NCBI GenBank assembly: GCA_964625225.1
Contig: CAZVAR010000082.1
Span: forward strand, 1-16,771
Direction: 5' to 3'
Length of the DNA stretch: 16,771 bases
From: CAZVAR01 sp964625225
Lineage (GTDB): Bacteria > Pseudomonadota > Alphaproteobacteria > JAJUGE01
In this document: positions 7,507 through 14,479 of the stretch, one piece after another
Position numbering within the stretch: position 1 is the first letter of the stretch
Layout of the letters: every line of letters begins with the position of its first letter
The notes under the pieces: model-generated
The model's input: only the letters and a program-made list of their open reading frames with translations
Database searches by the model: none
What the model was told of the DNA's origin: nothing
Translations under genes and position numbers: made by a program

Positions 7507-8595
7507 TCAATCGGAGCGCGGCAGCAGGCGGTTGACGTGCCCCATCTTCCGGCCGGGTCGCGCCTCGGCCTTGCCATAGAGGTGCAGCTTGGCCGTCGGA
7601 TCACGCAGGATCTCGTTCCAGCGCTCGGCATCGTCACCCAGCAGGTTCGTCATCACCGCGTCAGAATGCCGCTCGGGCGAGCCGAGCGGCAGGCCGCAGA
7701 CGGCTCGCACAAACTGCTCGAACTGTCCGGTGATGCAGGCGTCCATCGTCCAGTGGCCGGAATTGTGGGGCCGTGGTGCCAGTTCGTTGGCCAGCACCTG
7801 GCCGTCCCGGGTCACGAACATCTCGACCGCCAGCAGTCCGACGATCTTCAGCGCCTCCGCCGCGCGCCGGGCGATCGCATCGGCTTCGGCCGCGATCGTC
7901 GCAGGAATCCGGGCCGGTGCCACCGTCTCGGCCAGGATGTGATGCCGATGCCGGTTCTCGACCGGCACGTAGCTGGCCATGGCCCCGTCCGGCCCGCGCG
8001 CGACGATGACCGAGATCTCGCAGGCGAAGTCGACGAACGCTTCCAGAATGCCGACCGGTGCGCCCATGCGCTGCCATGCCTCCTCGGGCGGCATGGCGGC
8101 GTCGATCATGACCTGGCCCTTGCCGTCATAGCCCAACCGCACCGTCTTCAGCACGGCCGGGCGTCCAAGCGCCTCCAGCGCTGCCGCCAGCTCGGCCGGG
8201 CTCCGGATGCCGCGATGATCCGCCGTCGGCACGCCGATGCTGCGTAGCCAGTCCTTCTCGACCAACCGGTCTTGGCTGATTCGCAGGGCGTCCCAGTTCG
8301 GCCGCACCGGCAGGCCCCGATCGGCGAGCAGCGCGACACTCTCGTGCGGAACATTCTCGAATTCGAACGTCACGACGTCTACTGCAGCGGCGAAGCCCGC
8401 CAGCGCCGTCCGGTCGTCATAGGCCGCGACCGTCGCCGCCGCGCACACTTGCGCGGCCGGGCTGGCCGGTTCCGGGGTGAAGACGTGACAGCGATAGCCC
8501 AGCGCTCCGGCTGCCAGCGCCGTCATTCGGCCGAGCTGACCCCCGCCCAGGATGCCGATCGTGCTGCCGGGCGGAATGACGGTACGCGCGCTCAC
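7507..8595 (-). CDS. purK: 5-(carboxyamino)imidazole ribonucleotide synthase (ATPase subunit)
   Basis: PurK is an ATP-grasp enzyme that carboxylates AIR with bicarbonate to N5-CAIR, the substrate of PurE. The 362-residue protein is of normal length (about 355 in E. coli). It shows GILGGGQLGRM (14-24) at the N-terminal nucleotide-like fold, TFEFENVPHES (about 75-85), and RPAVLKTVRLGYDGKGQ in the ATP-grasp lid. It also has the ELAPRPHNSGHWTMDA block, which holds metal/ATP and substrate residues, and the terminal GRKMGHVNRL typical of PurK. Its GTG start (8593-8595) overlaps the TGA of purE in the four bases GTGA, indicating translational coupling of the two enzymes that act in sequence. Confidence 0.96.
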   Translation of the reverse strand: MSARTVIPPGSTIGILGGGQLGRMTALAAGALGYRCHVFTPEPASPAAQVCAAATVAAYDDRTALAGFAAAVDVVTFEFENVPHESVALLADRGLPVRPNWDALRISQDRLVEKDWLRSIGVPTADHRGIRSPAELAAALEALGRPAVLKTVRLGYDGKGQVMIDAAMPPEEAWQRMGAPVGILEAFVDFACEISVIVARGPDGAMASYVPVENRHRHHILAETVAPARIPATIAAEADAIARRAAEALKIVGLLAVEMFVTRDGQVLANELAPRPHNSGHWTMDACITGQFEQFVRAVCGLPLGSPERHSDAVMTNLLGDDAERWNEILRDPTAKLHLYGKAEARPGRKMGHVNRLLPRSD

Positions 8596-9080
8596 GGTTC
8601 GTCTACCGGAACCTCGGCCACGGCCGCGGTCTGACGCGACCGCCAGGCTTCGAGAGCCTCCGCCGCGCGCGGGTCGCCCAGCGCCACCACGGCCGCGGCC
8701 AGCAGAGCAGCGTTGACTGCGCCGGCCTCGCCGATCGCCAAAGTTCCGACCGGAATGCCGGCGGGCATCTGTACGATCGACAGCAGGCTATCGAGCCCGC
8801 TGAGCGTTCGGCTCTGCACCGGGACGCCAAATACCGGCAGGGGCGTCATCGCCGCGGTCATGCCGGGCAGATGGGCCGCACCCCCGGCGCCGGCGATGAT
8901 GACCTTCAGGCCGCGCCCCTTGGCCGTTTTCGCATATTCCACCAGTCGGTCGGGCGTGCGATGCGCGGAGACGATGCGGGTCTCGTAGGCGATGCCGAGC
9001 GACTCGAGCGTTTCGGCTGCTCGTCGCATCGTCTCCCAATCGGACTGGCTGCCCATGATGATCCCGACCGCCGTGTCCAT
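8592..9080 (-). CDS. purE: 5-(carboxyamino)imidazole ribonucleotide mutase
   Basis: PurE (class I) moves the carboxylate of N5-CAIR to carbon 4, giving CAIR. The 162-residue protein is of standard length. It shows GIIMGSQSDWETM (6-18), SAHRTPDR with the catalytic His (H40), GAGGAAHLPGM (64-74), and PVFGVPVQSRTLSGLDSLLS followed by QMPAGIPVGTLAIG. The start at ATG 9080 matches the family N-terminus; the frame stays open to 9245, but the extra residues are not PurE-like. The upstream purine-rich GGGATGGAAAG is a weak ribosome site. It is the first gene of purEK; the AT-rich segment near 9210-9256 probably holds the promoter. Confidence 0.96.
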   Translation of the reverse strand: MDTAVGIIMGSQSDWETMRRAAETLESLGIAYETRIVSAHRTPDRLVEYAKTAKGRGLKVIIAGAGGAAHLPGMTAAMTPLPVFGVPVQSRTLSGLDSLLSIVQMPAGIPVGTLAIGEAGAVNAALLAAAVVALGDPRAAEALEAWRSRQTAAVAEVPVDEP

Positions 9081-9204
9081 CGGCTTTCCATCCCGCGTTT
9101 GGCTGCAGGCGCCGGAACTTAGTGACGGTGCCGGGCGCCCGCAAGCGTACCGGCCTCCGGGCACGCCGTTCGGTACCCGCCCAGATGCGATCGGAAGGAG
9201 TATC

Positions 9205-9256
9205 CGGATCGATTCAAATTGTTCTGTATTTTCGAAATTTACCAAGATTTAGTGTT
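9205..9256. promoter_or_regulatory. AT-rich divergent promoter region between purE and the GGDEF gene
   Basis: In the 247-base gap between two divergent genes, this is the only AT-rich segment. It contains a perfect TTTCGAAA palindrome. On the minus strand TTGGTA is followed after 17 bases by ACAATT; on the plus strand TTGTTC is present without a clear -10. These resemble sigma-70 elements only loosely. Which gene each serves is inferred from orientation. Confidence 0.35.
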
Positions 9257-9327
9257 AACGCCGCTAGCGTCCCCGCGGTCGGCGCTCGCTGTCGATGCGG
9301 TCGGCGAGCTCGGAGGGGGGTGATGCC

Positions 9328-10044
9328 ATGCAGATTCAATCGCGTGAACTGTTCCGACCAGGGCGGATCGCGGGCCGGAACCGATTGAGCGGGCTTCGGC
9401 CAATGCCGGCCGACTGGACAGGGGACACCGAAGCTTTGGCCACGGTGGCGTTACCGGAACGGGAGATGACTCCGCGGGTGCGGGCCGCGGTCTACGACCT
9501 GATGCAGGAGGTCGGTACCTTGCGGGCCGAGCTCATGGCCGCGCGGCGCCGGGCCGAGCAGATGCGGAAGCTGGCGGACGAGGATCCGCTGCTCCCGGTG
9601 GCGAACCGCCGTGCTTTCGTCCGCGAATTGTCCCGTGCCATCGCGCTGTCCAAACGGCACGGCGTTCCGAACAGCCTCGTCTATCTCGACGTCAATGGTC
9701 TGAAGCGGGTCAACGACGGGCACGGCCACGCGGCGGGTGACGCGGTGCTTCGGCACGTCGCCGTGATCTTGCGCGAGCAGATCCGGCAGGCCGATCTCGT
9801 CGGACGACTCGGTGGGGACGAGTTCGGGGTGCTGCTGATGCATATGGGCGACGACGCGGCCGCGCAGAAGGCATGCAGTCTGGCGGAGGCGATCGGTGCG
9901 CAGCCGCTCGCATGGGGGGAGACCGAACTGACCGTGTCGGTAGCCTACGGCCACCACACGCTGTCGGGGGAGGAAGAGCCCGTGGCCGCGCTCGCGGCCG
10001 CAGATCGGGTCATGTACGCCCACAAGGCTGCGGGACGCGGCTGA
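9328..10044 (+). CDS. GGDEF-domain protein, probable diguanylate cyclase
   Basis: A 238-residue soluble protein with no membrane segment or known sensor domain. An N-terminal stretch of about 45 residues of unknown role is followed by a predicted helix/coiled coil (about 50-85) and a complete GGDEF domain (about 86-238). Key parts are DPLLPVANRRAF (86-97), the metal-binding DVNGLKRVNDGHGH (121-134) and GRLGGDEFG (159-167) with an intact GGDEF active site. An RQAD motif (153-156) sits at the place of the RxxD inhibitory site. It should make cyclic-di-GMP from two GTP and be product-inhibited. The coiled coil may mediate the dimerisation needed for catalysis. The start at 9328 is preceded by GGAGGGGGG seven bases upstream, preferred over the ATG at 9295. 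It is divergent from purE and convergent with the DUF465 gene. The input signal is unknown. Confidence 0.92.
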   Translation: MQIQSRELFRPGRIAGRNRLSGLRPMPADWTGDTEALATVALPEREMTPRVRAAVYDLMQEVGTLRAELMAARRRAEQMRKLADEDPLLPVANRRAFVRELSRAIALSKRHGVPNSLVYLDVNGLKRVNDGHGHAAGDAVLRHVAVILREQIRQADLVGRLGGDEFGVLLMHMGDDAAAQKACSLAEAIGAQPLAWGETELTVSVAYGHHTLSGEEEPVAALAAADRVMYAHKAAGRG

Positions 10045-10054
10045 CTTTCTGGTG

Positions 10055-10074
10055 GCGCCGGGGCGTCGCGGCGC
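10055..10074. terminator. Inverted repeat between convergent genes
   Basis: The 36-base gap between the GGDEF gene and the DUF465 gene contains GCGCCG, an eight-base loop and CGGCGC, a perfect 6-bp stem lying between two convergent stop codons. It has no T-run on either strand, so a bidirectional terminator role rests on position and stem strength. Confidence 0.35.
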
Positions 10075-10080
10075 GTCGTC

Positions 10081-10269
10081 TCAGGCGATAATGTCGGGCC
10101 GGACCTTGCCTTCCAGCCGGGTGATCATGTCGCGCAGCATCAGCTTGCGCTTCTTCAATCGTTGCACCTGAACCTGGTCATAGGGTAGGCGCTCTGTGAG
10201 AGTCGCGATCGCGTAATCGAGATCGCGATGCTCTGCCCTGAGGTTCTCGAGTTTTTCGTCCAAGGTCAT
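10081..10269 (-). CDS. YdcH-type DUF465 family protein
   Basis: A small protein of 62 residues, highly charged and helical, matching the DUF465/YdcH family common in alphaproteobacteria. It runs from MTLDEKLENLRAEHRDLDYA through a central segment to LKKRKLMLRDMITRLEG, the conserved basic helix with the K-x-R-K-L-x-L-R-D pattern. Two helices separated by a Pro (RLPYDQVQV) suggest a helical hairpin. Molecular function is unknown. The start at 10269 has GGAG just upstream and fits family length; the frame is open to 10317 (78 residues), so a longer form is possible. It is convergent with the GGDEF gene and divergent from pfk. Confidence 0.8.
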   Translation of the reverse strand: MTLDEKLENLRAEHRDLDYAIATLTERLPYDQVQVQRLKKRKLMLRDMITRLEGKVRPDIIA

Positions 10270-10413
10270 GGCTCCGAAGTTCCGCCGACGGCTTTCCGAT
10301 CCTGCTCCTTCGAACATATCGTAGCAGATGGGGTTCTCTTGCTGGGAGCGGATTAACCCGCCTTTTTGGCGAGCCCAGGGCTATGCGTCAAGCGTGGAAG
10401 GAGCGGTACCTGC

Positions 10414-11499
10414 ATGGGTGAAATCCGACGTATCGGCATACTGACCAGTGGTGGTGACTGCGCCGGACTCAATGCGGTGATCCGGGCGGTCACGCTGCAC
10501 GCGGTGGAAACCTACGGCTGGTCAGTGATCGGCATCAACAAGGGCACGATCGGCCTGATGCAGCCGCTTCAATGGGAAGAGCTGGAAGCCCGTCGTTTCG
10601 ACGGCAGCGTTCTGCGCCGGGGCGGCACCATTCTTGGCACCACCAACAAGGGCGATCCGTTTGCTTTCCCGATGCCGGACGGCAGCAAGGTCGACCGGTC
10701 GGAGGAGGTCATCGCCGGCTACCGCGAACTCAAGCTTGACGCGCTGATCGGCATCGGCGGCGATGGCAGCTTCGCCATCCTGCGCCGATTGGCGCAGCAG
10801 GGCGGCATCAACCTTGTCGGCGTGCCCAAGACGATCGACAACGATGTGGGCATAACCGAAAATTCAATCGGCTACACGACGGCGGTCGCGACCGCGACGG
10901 AGGCGCACGACCGGCTGCAGCCCACTGCCGCAAGCCACGATCGCGTCATGATCCTCGAGGTGATGGGCCGCGATGCCGGTCACATCGCGATCAATGCCGG
11001 CATCGCGGGCGGTGCCGACGTAATATTGATTCCGGAGATTCCGTACCGGCTGGAGCACGTCGCCCGGAAAATCACCGACCTCAAGGCACAGGGCCGCAAT
11101 TTCGCGCTCATTGTCGTCGCCGAAGCGGTGCGCACCGAGGATGGTGAGTCGATCACGCAGGCGCACCGGAGCGGGGGCGCCACCTATGGCGGCATTGGCC
11201 ACTGGCTCGGCGCCCGGCTGGCGGAGATGACAGGGGCAGAGATCCGTGTCACCGTGCTCGGCCACGTGCAGCGTGGTGGTACCCCGGTGCCTTACGACCG
11301 TCTCCTCGGCACGGCCCTCGGCGTGCATGCGGTCGACGTCATTGCCGCCGGTCGCTTCGACCGCATGGTCGCCTGGCGCAACCGCCAACTGTGCGACGTG
11401 CCGCTCGAGGAGGCCATTGCCACCTATCACGCCGTCGACCCCAACGGTCCGACCGTCAGGACCGCCCGTGCGCTCGGCATCTGCCTGGGCGACCGCTAG
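10414..11499 (+). CDS. 6-phosphofructokinase (ATP-type signature with PPi-type lysine)
   Basis: This enzyme phosphorylates fructose 6-phosphate to fructose 1,6-bisphosphate in the cytoplasm (glycolysis, or its reverse for PPi enzymes). The 361-residue protein has GILTSGGDCAGLN (8-20) and GIGGDGSF (113-120) for phosphate-donor binding. The catalytic PKTIDND (138-144) contains the base Asp142; MGRDAGH (184-190) and LGHVQRGGTP (282-291) bind the sugar phosphate. The donor loop reads GGDG, the ATP-enzyme state, whereas the residue before TIDND is Lys, as in PPi enzymes (E. coli has PGTIDND). This Gly/Lys combination is known in ATP-dependent plant-type enzymes, so ATP is the likelier donor, without certainty. 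The start at 10414 has GGAAGGAG about ten bases upstream. A TIGR02444 gene follows after 22 bases. Confidence 0.93.
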   Translation: MGEIRRIGILTSGGDCAGLNAVIRAVTLHAVETYGWSVIGINKGTIGLMQPLQWEELEARRFDGSVLRRGGTILGTTNKGDPFAFPMPDGSKVDRSEEVIAGYRELKLDALIGIGGDGSFAILRRLAQQGGINLVGVPKTIDNDVGITENSIGYTTAVATATEAHDRLQPTAASHDRVMILEVMGRDAGHIAINAGIAGGADVILIPEIPYRLEHVARKITDLKAQGRNFALIVVAEAVRTEDGESITQAHRSGGATYGGIGHWLGARLAEMTGAEIRVTVLGHVQRGGTPVPYDRLLGTALGVHAVDVIAAGRFDRMVAWRNRQLCDVPLEEAIATYHAVDPNGPTVRTARALGICLGDR

Positions 11500-11521
11500 C
11501 CGGTGCCGCGGCGTGCTCGCC

Positions 11522-12076
11522 ATGCTGCCCGCCGACGTCGGCTTCTGGGACTATTCCGTTGCCCTCTATGCCCGCCCCGGGGTGGCGTCGGCCTGCCTCG
11601 CCCTGCAGGATCGGCACGATCTCGACGTGAACCTGCTCCTGCTCTGCTGCTGGGCCGGCGCCCGCGGCATCCAGCTCGACCCGGGCCGCCTCGCTGCGCT
11701 TGCCGCCGCGGTCGGCCCCTGGCAGACCGAGGTGGTCCAGGCCTTGCGTCGGGTCCGTCGGCGTCTGAAGGGCGATCCGCTCAGCGCCCCGGCCGCCGCC
11801 GCCGAAGCGCTGCGCCGGCAGATCGGTGCCGTCGAGCTGGAGGCCGAGCGGATCGAGCAGACGATGCTGGCGGCCGCTCTCGGGACTTCCGAGGGAGCGG
11901 CCTCGCCGGCCACCGCGGTGGCCAACCTCGCTGCCTATGGCCGGGTCGCCGGGGTCGCCTGGGAAGCGGCCGACGCCGCGGATCTCGCTGTCCTGCTCGG
12001 TGGCGCCTTTCCGGAGCTCTCGGAGCAGGAACGGGCGTGCCTCGTCGCCGCTATTCCCGTGGCGGGCGTCGCCTGA
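11522..12076 (+). CDS. TIGR02444 family protein of unknown function
   Basis: A 184-residue protein. Its first half is characteristic of the TIGR02444 (DUF2390) family: FWDYSVALYARPGVASACLA (8-27), LQDRHDLDVNLLLLCCWAGARG, then a PWQTEVVQALRRVRRRLK segment. Its second half is helical and Ala-rich. It is cytoplasmic, with no signal peptide. The family is widespread in proteobacteria and has no established activity. The ATG at 11522 fits the family start; a GTG nine bases earlier is possible, and neither has a clear ribosome site. It begins 22 bases after pfk, suggesting co-transcription or coupling, and its last 26 bases overlap the 3' end of ubiX on the other strand. Confidence 0.82.
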   Translation: MLPADVGFWDYSVALYARPGVASACLALQDRHDLDVNLLLLCCWAGARGIQLDPGRLAALAAAVGPWQTEVVQALRRVRRRLKGDPLSAPAAAAEALRRQIGAVELEAERIEQTMLAAALGTSEGAASPATAVANLAAYGRVAGVAWEAADAADLAVLLGGAFPELSEQERACLVAAIPVAGVA

Positions 12077-12656
12077 TCCGCGGTCCGCTCGCCTCACCCC
12101 AGCGCCGCACCCGGCCGCTGTCCAGACCGAACAGGTCCAGCGCACGCCCGACCGAATGGTCGACCAGCTCTTCGACCGTCTGCGGCCGGCCGTAGAATGC
12201 TGGCAGCGGCGGCGCGATCACCGCGCCCATCTCGGACAGCGCCAGCATGCTCCGCAGGTGCCCGGAATGGAACGGCGTCTCGCGCACCAGCAGCACCAGG
12301 CGCCGCCGCTCCTTCAGCACCACGTCGGCCGCGCGCGTCAGCAGGGTCGTCGTGGCGCCGGTCGCGATCTCGGACATGCTGCGCACCGAGCAGGGGGCGA
12401 CGATCATGCCTAGGGTACGGAACGAGCCGCTGGAGATGGCGGCGCCGAGATCGTGGGCCGGATGGCAGATGTCGGCCAGTGCCGCCACGTCGGCGATCTT
12501 CCAGTCGGTCTCGTGAGCGATCGTCAGTTCGGCGGCTTTCGACAGCACCAGGTGCGTCTCGACCGGGAGATCCCGGAGCGCCTGCAACAGCCGAATCCCG
12601 TATACGGCGCCGGATGCGCCACTGATGCCGACGATCAGGCGCGGCGTGTCGGTCAC
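12051..12656 (-). CDS. ubiX: UbiX family flavin prenyltransferase
   Basis: UbiX attaches a dimethylallyl group to FMN, making the prenylated cofactor needed by UbiD-type decarboxylases in ubiquinone synthesis and aromatic acid metabolism. The 201-residue protein has the FMN-binding VGISGASGAVYG (9-20), SSGSF (75-79), and APCSVRSMSEIATG (87-100). It also has KERRRLVLLVRETP (115-128), whose Lys/Arg bind the prenyl phosphate, and the PAFY turn (152-155). A GTG start at 12656 has GGAG ten bases upstream; an ATG three codons earlier (12665) sits only one base from that GGAG, so GTG is preferred. The protein ends in an Arg-rich tail of about 20 residues beyond the usual end, encoded where the gene runs into the convergent TIGR02444 gene. 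It follows the acyl-CoA synthetase gene by about 106 bases. No ubiD is in the window. Confidence 0.93.
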   Translation of the reverse strand: MTDTPRLIVGISGASGAVYGIRLLQALRDLPVETHLVLSKAAELTIAHETDWKIADVAALADICHPAHDLGAAISSGSFRTLGMIVAPCSVRSMSEIATGATTTLLTRAADVVLKERRRLVLLVRETPFHSGHLRSMLALSEMGAVIAPPLPAFYGRPQTVEELVDHSVGRALDLFGLDSGRVRRWGEASGPRIRRRPPRE

Positions 12657-12762
12657 GGCAGCCATGCTCCGTAAGTGGGAGGGCGCCGCTCTCCGCTCAT
12701 CCTCCCTGCTTGCCGGCGCGGGGTGGGGAGAAGGGCGAGGCCGCGCCGTTCCGGCACGCCGC

Positions 12763-14394
12763 TCAAAGCTCCCGTGCCCGCTCGCGCAGCACGAACTTCT
12801 GAATCTTGCCGGTCGAGGTCTTCGGCAGCGGCCCGAATATGACCGTCCGCGGCACTTTGTAGTGCGCCATGTTGGCGCGGCAGAACGCGATGACGTCCTC
12901 CGCGCTCGGCGCCTCGACGCCCGGCTTGAGCTCGACGAAGGCGCAAGGAGTCTCGCCCCATTTCTCGTCGGGGCGTGCCACGACCGCCGCATCGAATACC
13001 GCCGGGTGGCGATAGAGCACCTGCTCCACCTCGACCGACGAGATGTTTTCGCCCCCGGAGATGATGATGTCCTTCGAACGGTCCTTGAGGGCGATGTAAC
13101 CGTCCGGATGCATCACGCCGAGATCGCCGGTGCGGAACCAGCCACCGGCGAAAGCTTCGTCGGTTGCCGTCGGGTTCTTGAGATAGCCTTTCATGACGAC
13201 GTTGCCGCGCATGAACACCTCGCCGATGGTGGTTCCGTCTGCGGGAACCGGCTCCATCGTGCCCGGATCCATCACGGTCAGCCCATCGAGCACGTGGTAG
13301 CGCACACCCTGGCGTGCCTTCTTCGCCGCCTGCTCCTCCGGCGGCAGGGCATCCCATTCCTCGTGCCAGGCGCAGACGACGGCCGGGCCGTAGCACTCGG
13401 TGAGTCCGTAGACGTGCGTTACCCGGAAGCCGGCCGCCTCCATCGCCTGCAGCGTGCTCGGCGGTGGCGGCGCCGCGGCGGTCATGACCTTGACGGTATG
13501 CGGGAAGGGCTGCCGGTCCTCCGGCGCGGCGTGGATCAGCATGTTCAGCACGATCGGCGCGCCGCAGAAATGGTCCACTCCGTGGTCGGCGATCGCGGCG
13601 AAGATGGCCTTCGCCTCCACCCGGCGCAGGCAGACGTGGGTTCCCGCCACCGCTGTGATCGTCCAGGGGAAGCACCAGCCGTTGCAGTGGAACATCGGCA
13701 GGGTCCACAGATAGACCGGGTGGTGCGGCATGTTCCAGACGAGCGCGTTGCCGAGCGCGTTCAGATAGGCGCCGCGATGGTGATAGACCACGCCCTTAGG
13801 GTTGCCCGTGGTGCCGGAGGTGTAGTTGAGCGCGATCGCCTGCCATTCTTCGGCGACCGGCACGCCTCGCCATTCGGGGTCGCCCTCGGCCAGCAGCGCT
13901 TCGTAGTCGATCTCGCCCAGGCGCGCTCCGGGGCCGTCATATTCCGGATCGTCGATGTCGATCACCAGGATCGGGTGGTCGAGCTGCTTCAATGCCTGCT
14001 CGACGACCGGCGCGAACTCGCAATCGGTCAGCAGGGCCTTGGCCTCGCCATGCTCCAGGATGAAGGCGATCGTGGCGGCGTCGAGTCGCACGTTGAGCGC
14101 ATTCAGCACTGCGCCGGTCATCGGGATCCCGAAATGGGCCTCGAACATCTCCGGAATGTTGGGTGCCATGATGGCCACCGTGTCGCCGGGGCCGATCCCG
14201 CGCCGCGCCAGGGCGGAGCCGAGCCGCCGGCAGCGCGCGGCGGCCTCGCGCCAGTCGTAGCGCCGGCGCCCGTGGATCACCGCTGTGCGGTTGGGGAATA
14301 CCGCCGCCGTCCGCTCGAGAAAGGTCAGCGGCGTCAGCGGCACGTAGTTCGCCGCATTGCGGTCCAGATGCAGGTCGTAGGGACTGCTGTGCAT
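12763..14394 (-). CDS. Acyl-CoA synthetase (AMP-forming), DmdB/AlkK-like
   Basis: A 543-residue adenylate-forming ligase that activates a carboxylic acid with ATP and joins it to CoA. All core motifs are present: YTSGTTGNPKGVVYHH (191-206, P-loop), the PMFHCNGW segment (233-240), YGLTE (329-333), and GWFRTGDLG (418-426). It also has KDRSKDIIISGGENIS (437-452, hinge region) and the catalytic Lys in KTSTGKIQK (K530). Length and the FHCNGW and SVEVEQVL segments match the medium-chain/methylmercaptopropionate ligase group (DmdB, AlkK), but the acid cannot be fixed from the sequence. The ATG at 14394 has AGGA upstream. It is followed by ubiX on the same strand. Confidence 0.9.
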   Translation of the reverse strand: MHSSPYDLHLDRNAANYVPLTPLTFLERTAAVFPNRTAVIHGRRRYDWREAAARCRRLGSALARRGIGPGDTVAIMAPNIPEMFEAHFGIPMTGAVLNALNVRLDAATIAFILEHGEAKALLTDCEFAPVVEQALKQLDHPILVIDIDDPEYDGPGARLGEIDYEALLAEGDPEWRGVPVAEEWQAIALNYTSGTTGNPKGVVYHHRGAYLNALGNALVWNMPHHPVYLWTLPMFHCNGWCFPWTITAVAGTHVCLRRVEAKAIFAAIADHGVDHFCGAPIVLNMLIHAAPEDRQPFPHTVKVMTAAAPPPPSTLQAMEAAGFRVTHVYGLTECYGPAVVCAWHEEWDALPPEEQAAKKARQGVRYHVLDGLTVMDPGTMEPVPADGTTIGEVFMRGNVVMKGYLKNPTATDEAFAGGWFRTGDLGVMHPDGYIALKDRSKDIIISGGENISSVEVEQVLYRHPAVFDAAVVARPDEKWGETPCAFVELKPGVEAPSAEDVIAFCRANMAHYKVPRTVIFGPLPKTSTGKIQKFVLRERAREL

Positions 14395-14479
14395 GATCGG
14401 GTTCCTGCGCGTCTCGCGTCGATGACGGCTGCGCCCAATCTAGCGCGCAAGACATCCGATTGCACAGGCGGTGCGGTAC

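Noticed and set aside
10342..10378. Nested inverted repeats (CTGGG...CCCAG around CGCC-TTTTT-GGCG) in the pfk leader, considered as a terminator, attenuator or riboswitch
   Set aside because: The stems are only 4-5 bp, the T-run lies in a loop or follows a 4-bp stem, and no known riboswitch core was recognised.
12666..12762. A short frame starting ATGAGCGGAGAG that ends over the ubiX GTG, considered as a coupled leader peptide
   Set aside because: Its AGGGAGG is directly against the ATG with no spacing, and the frame is only about 15 codons with no conserved content that I can see.
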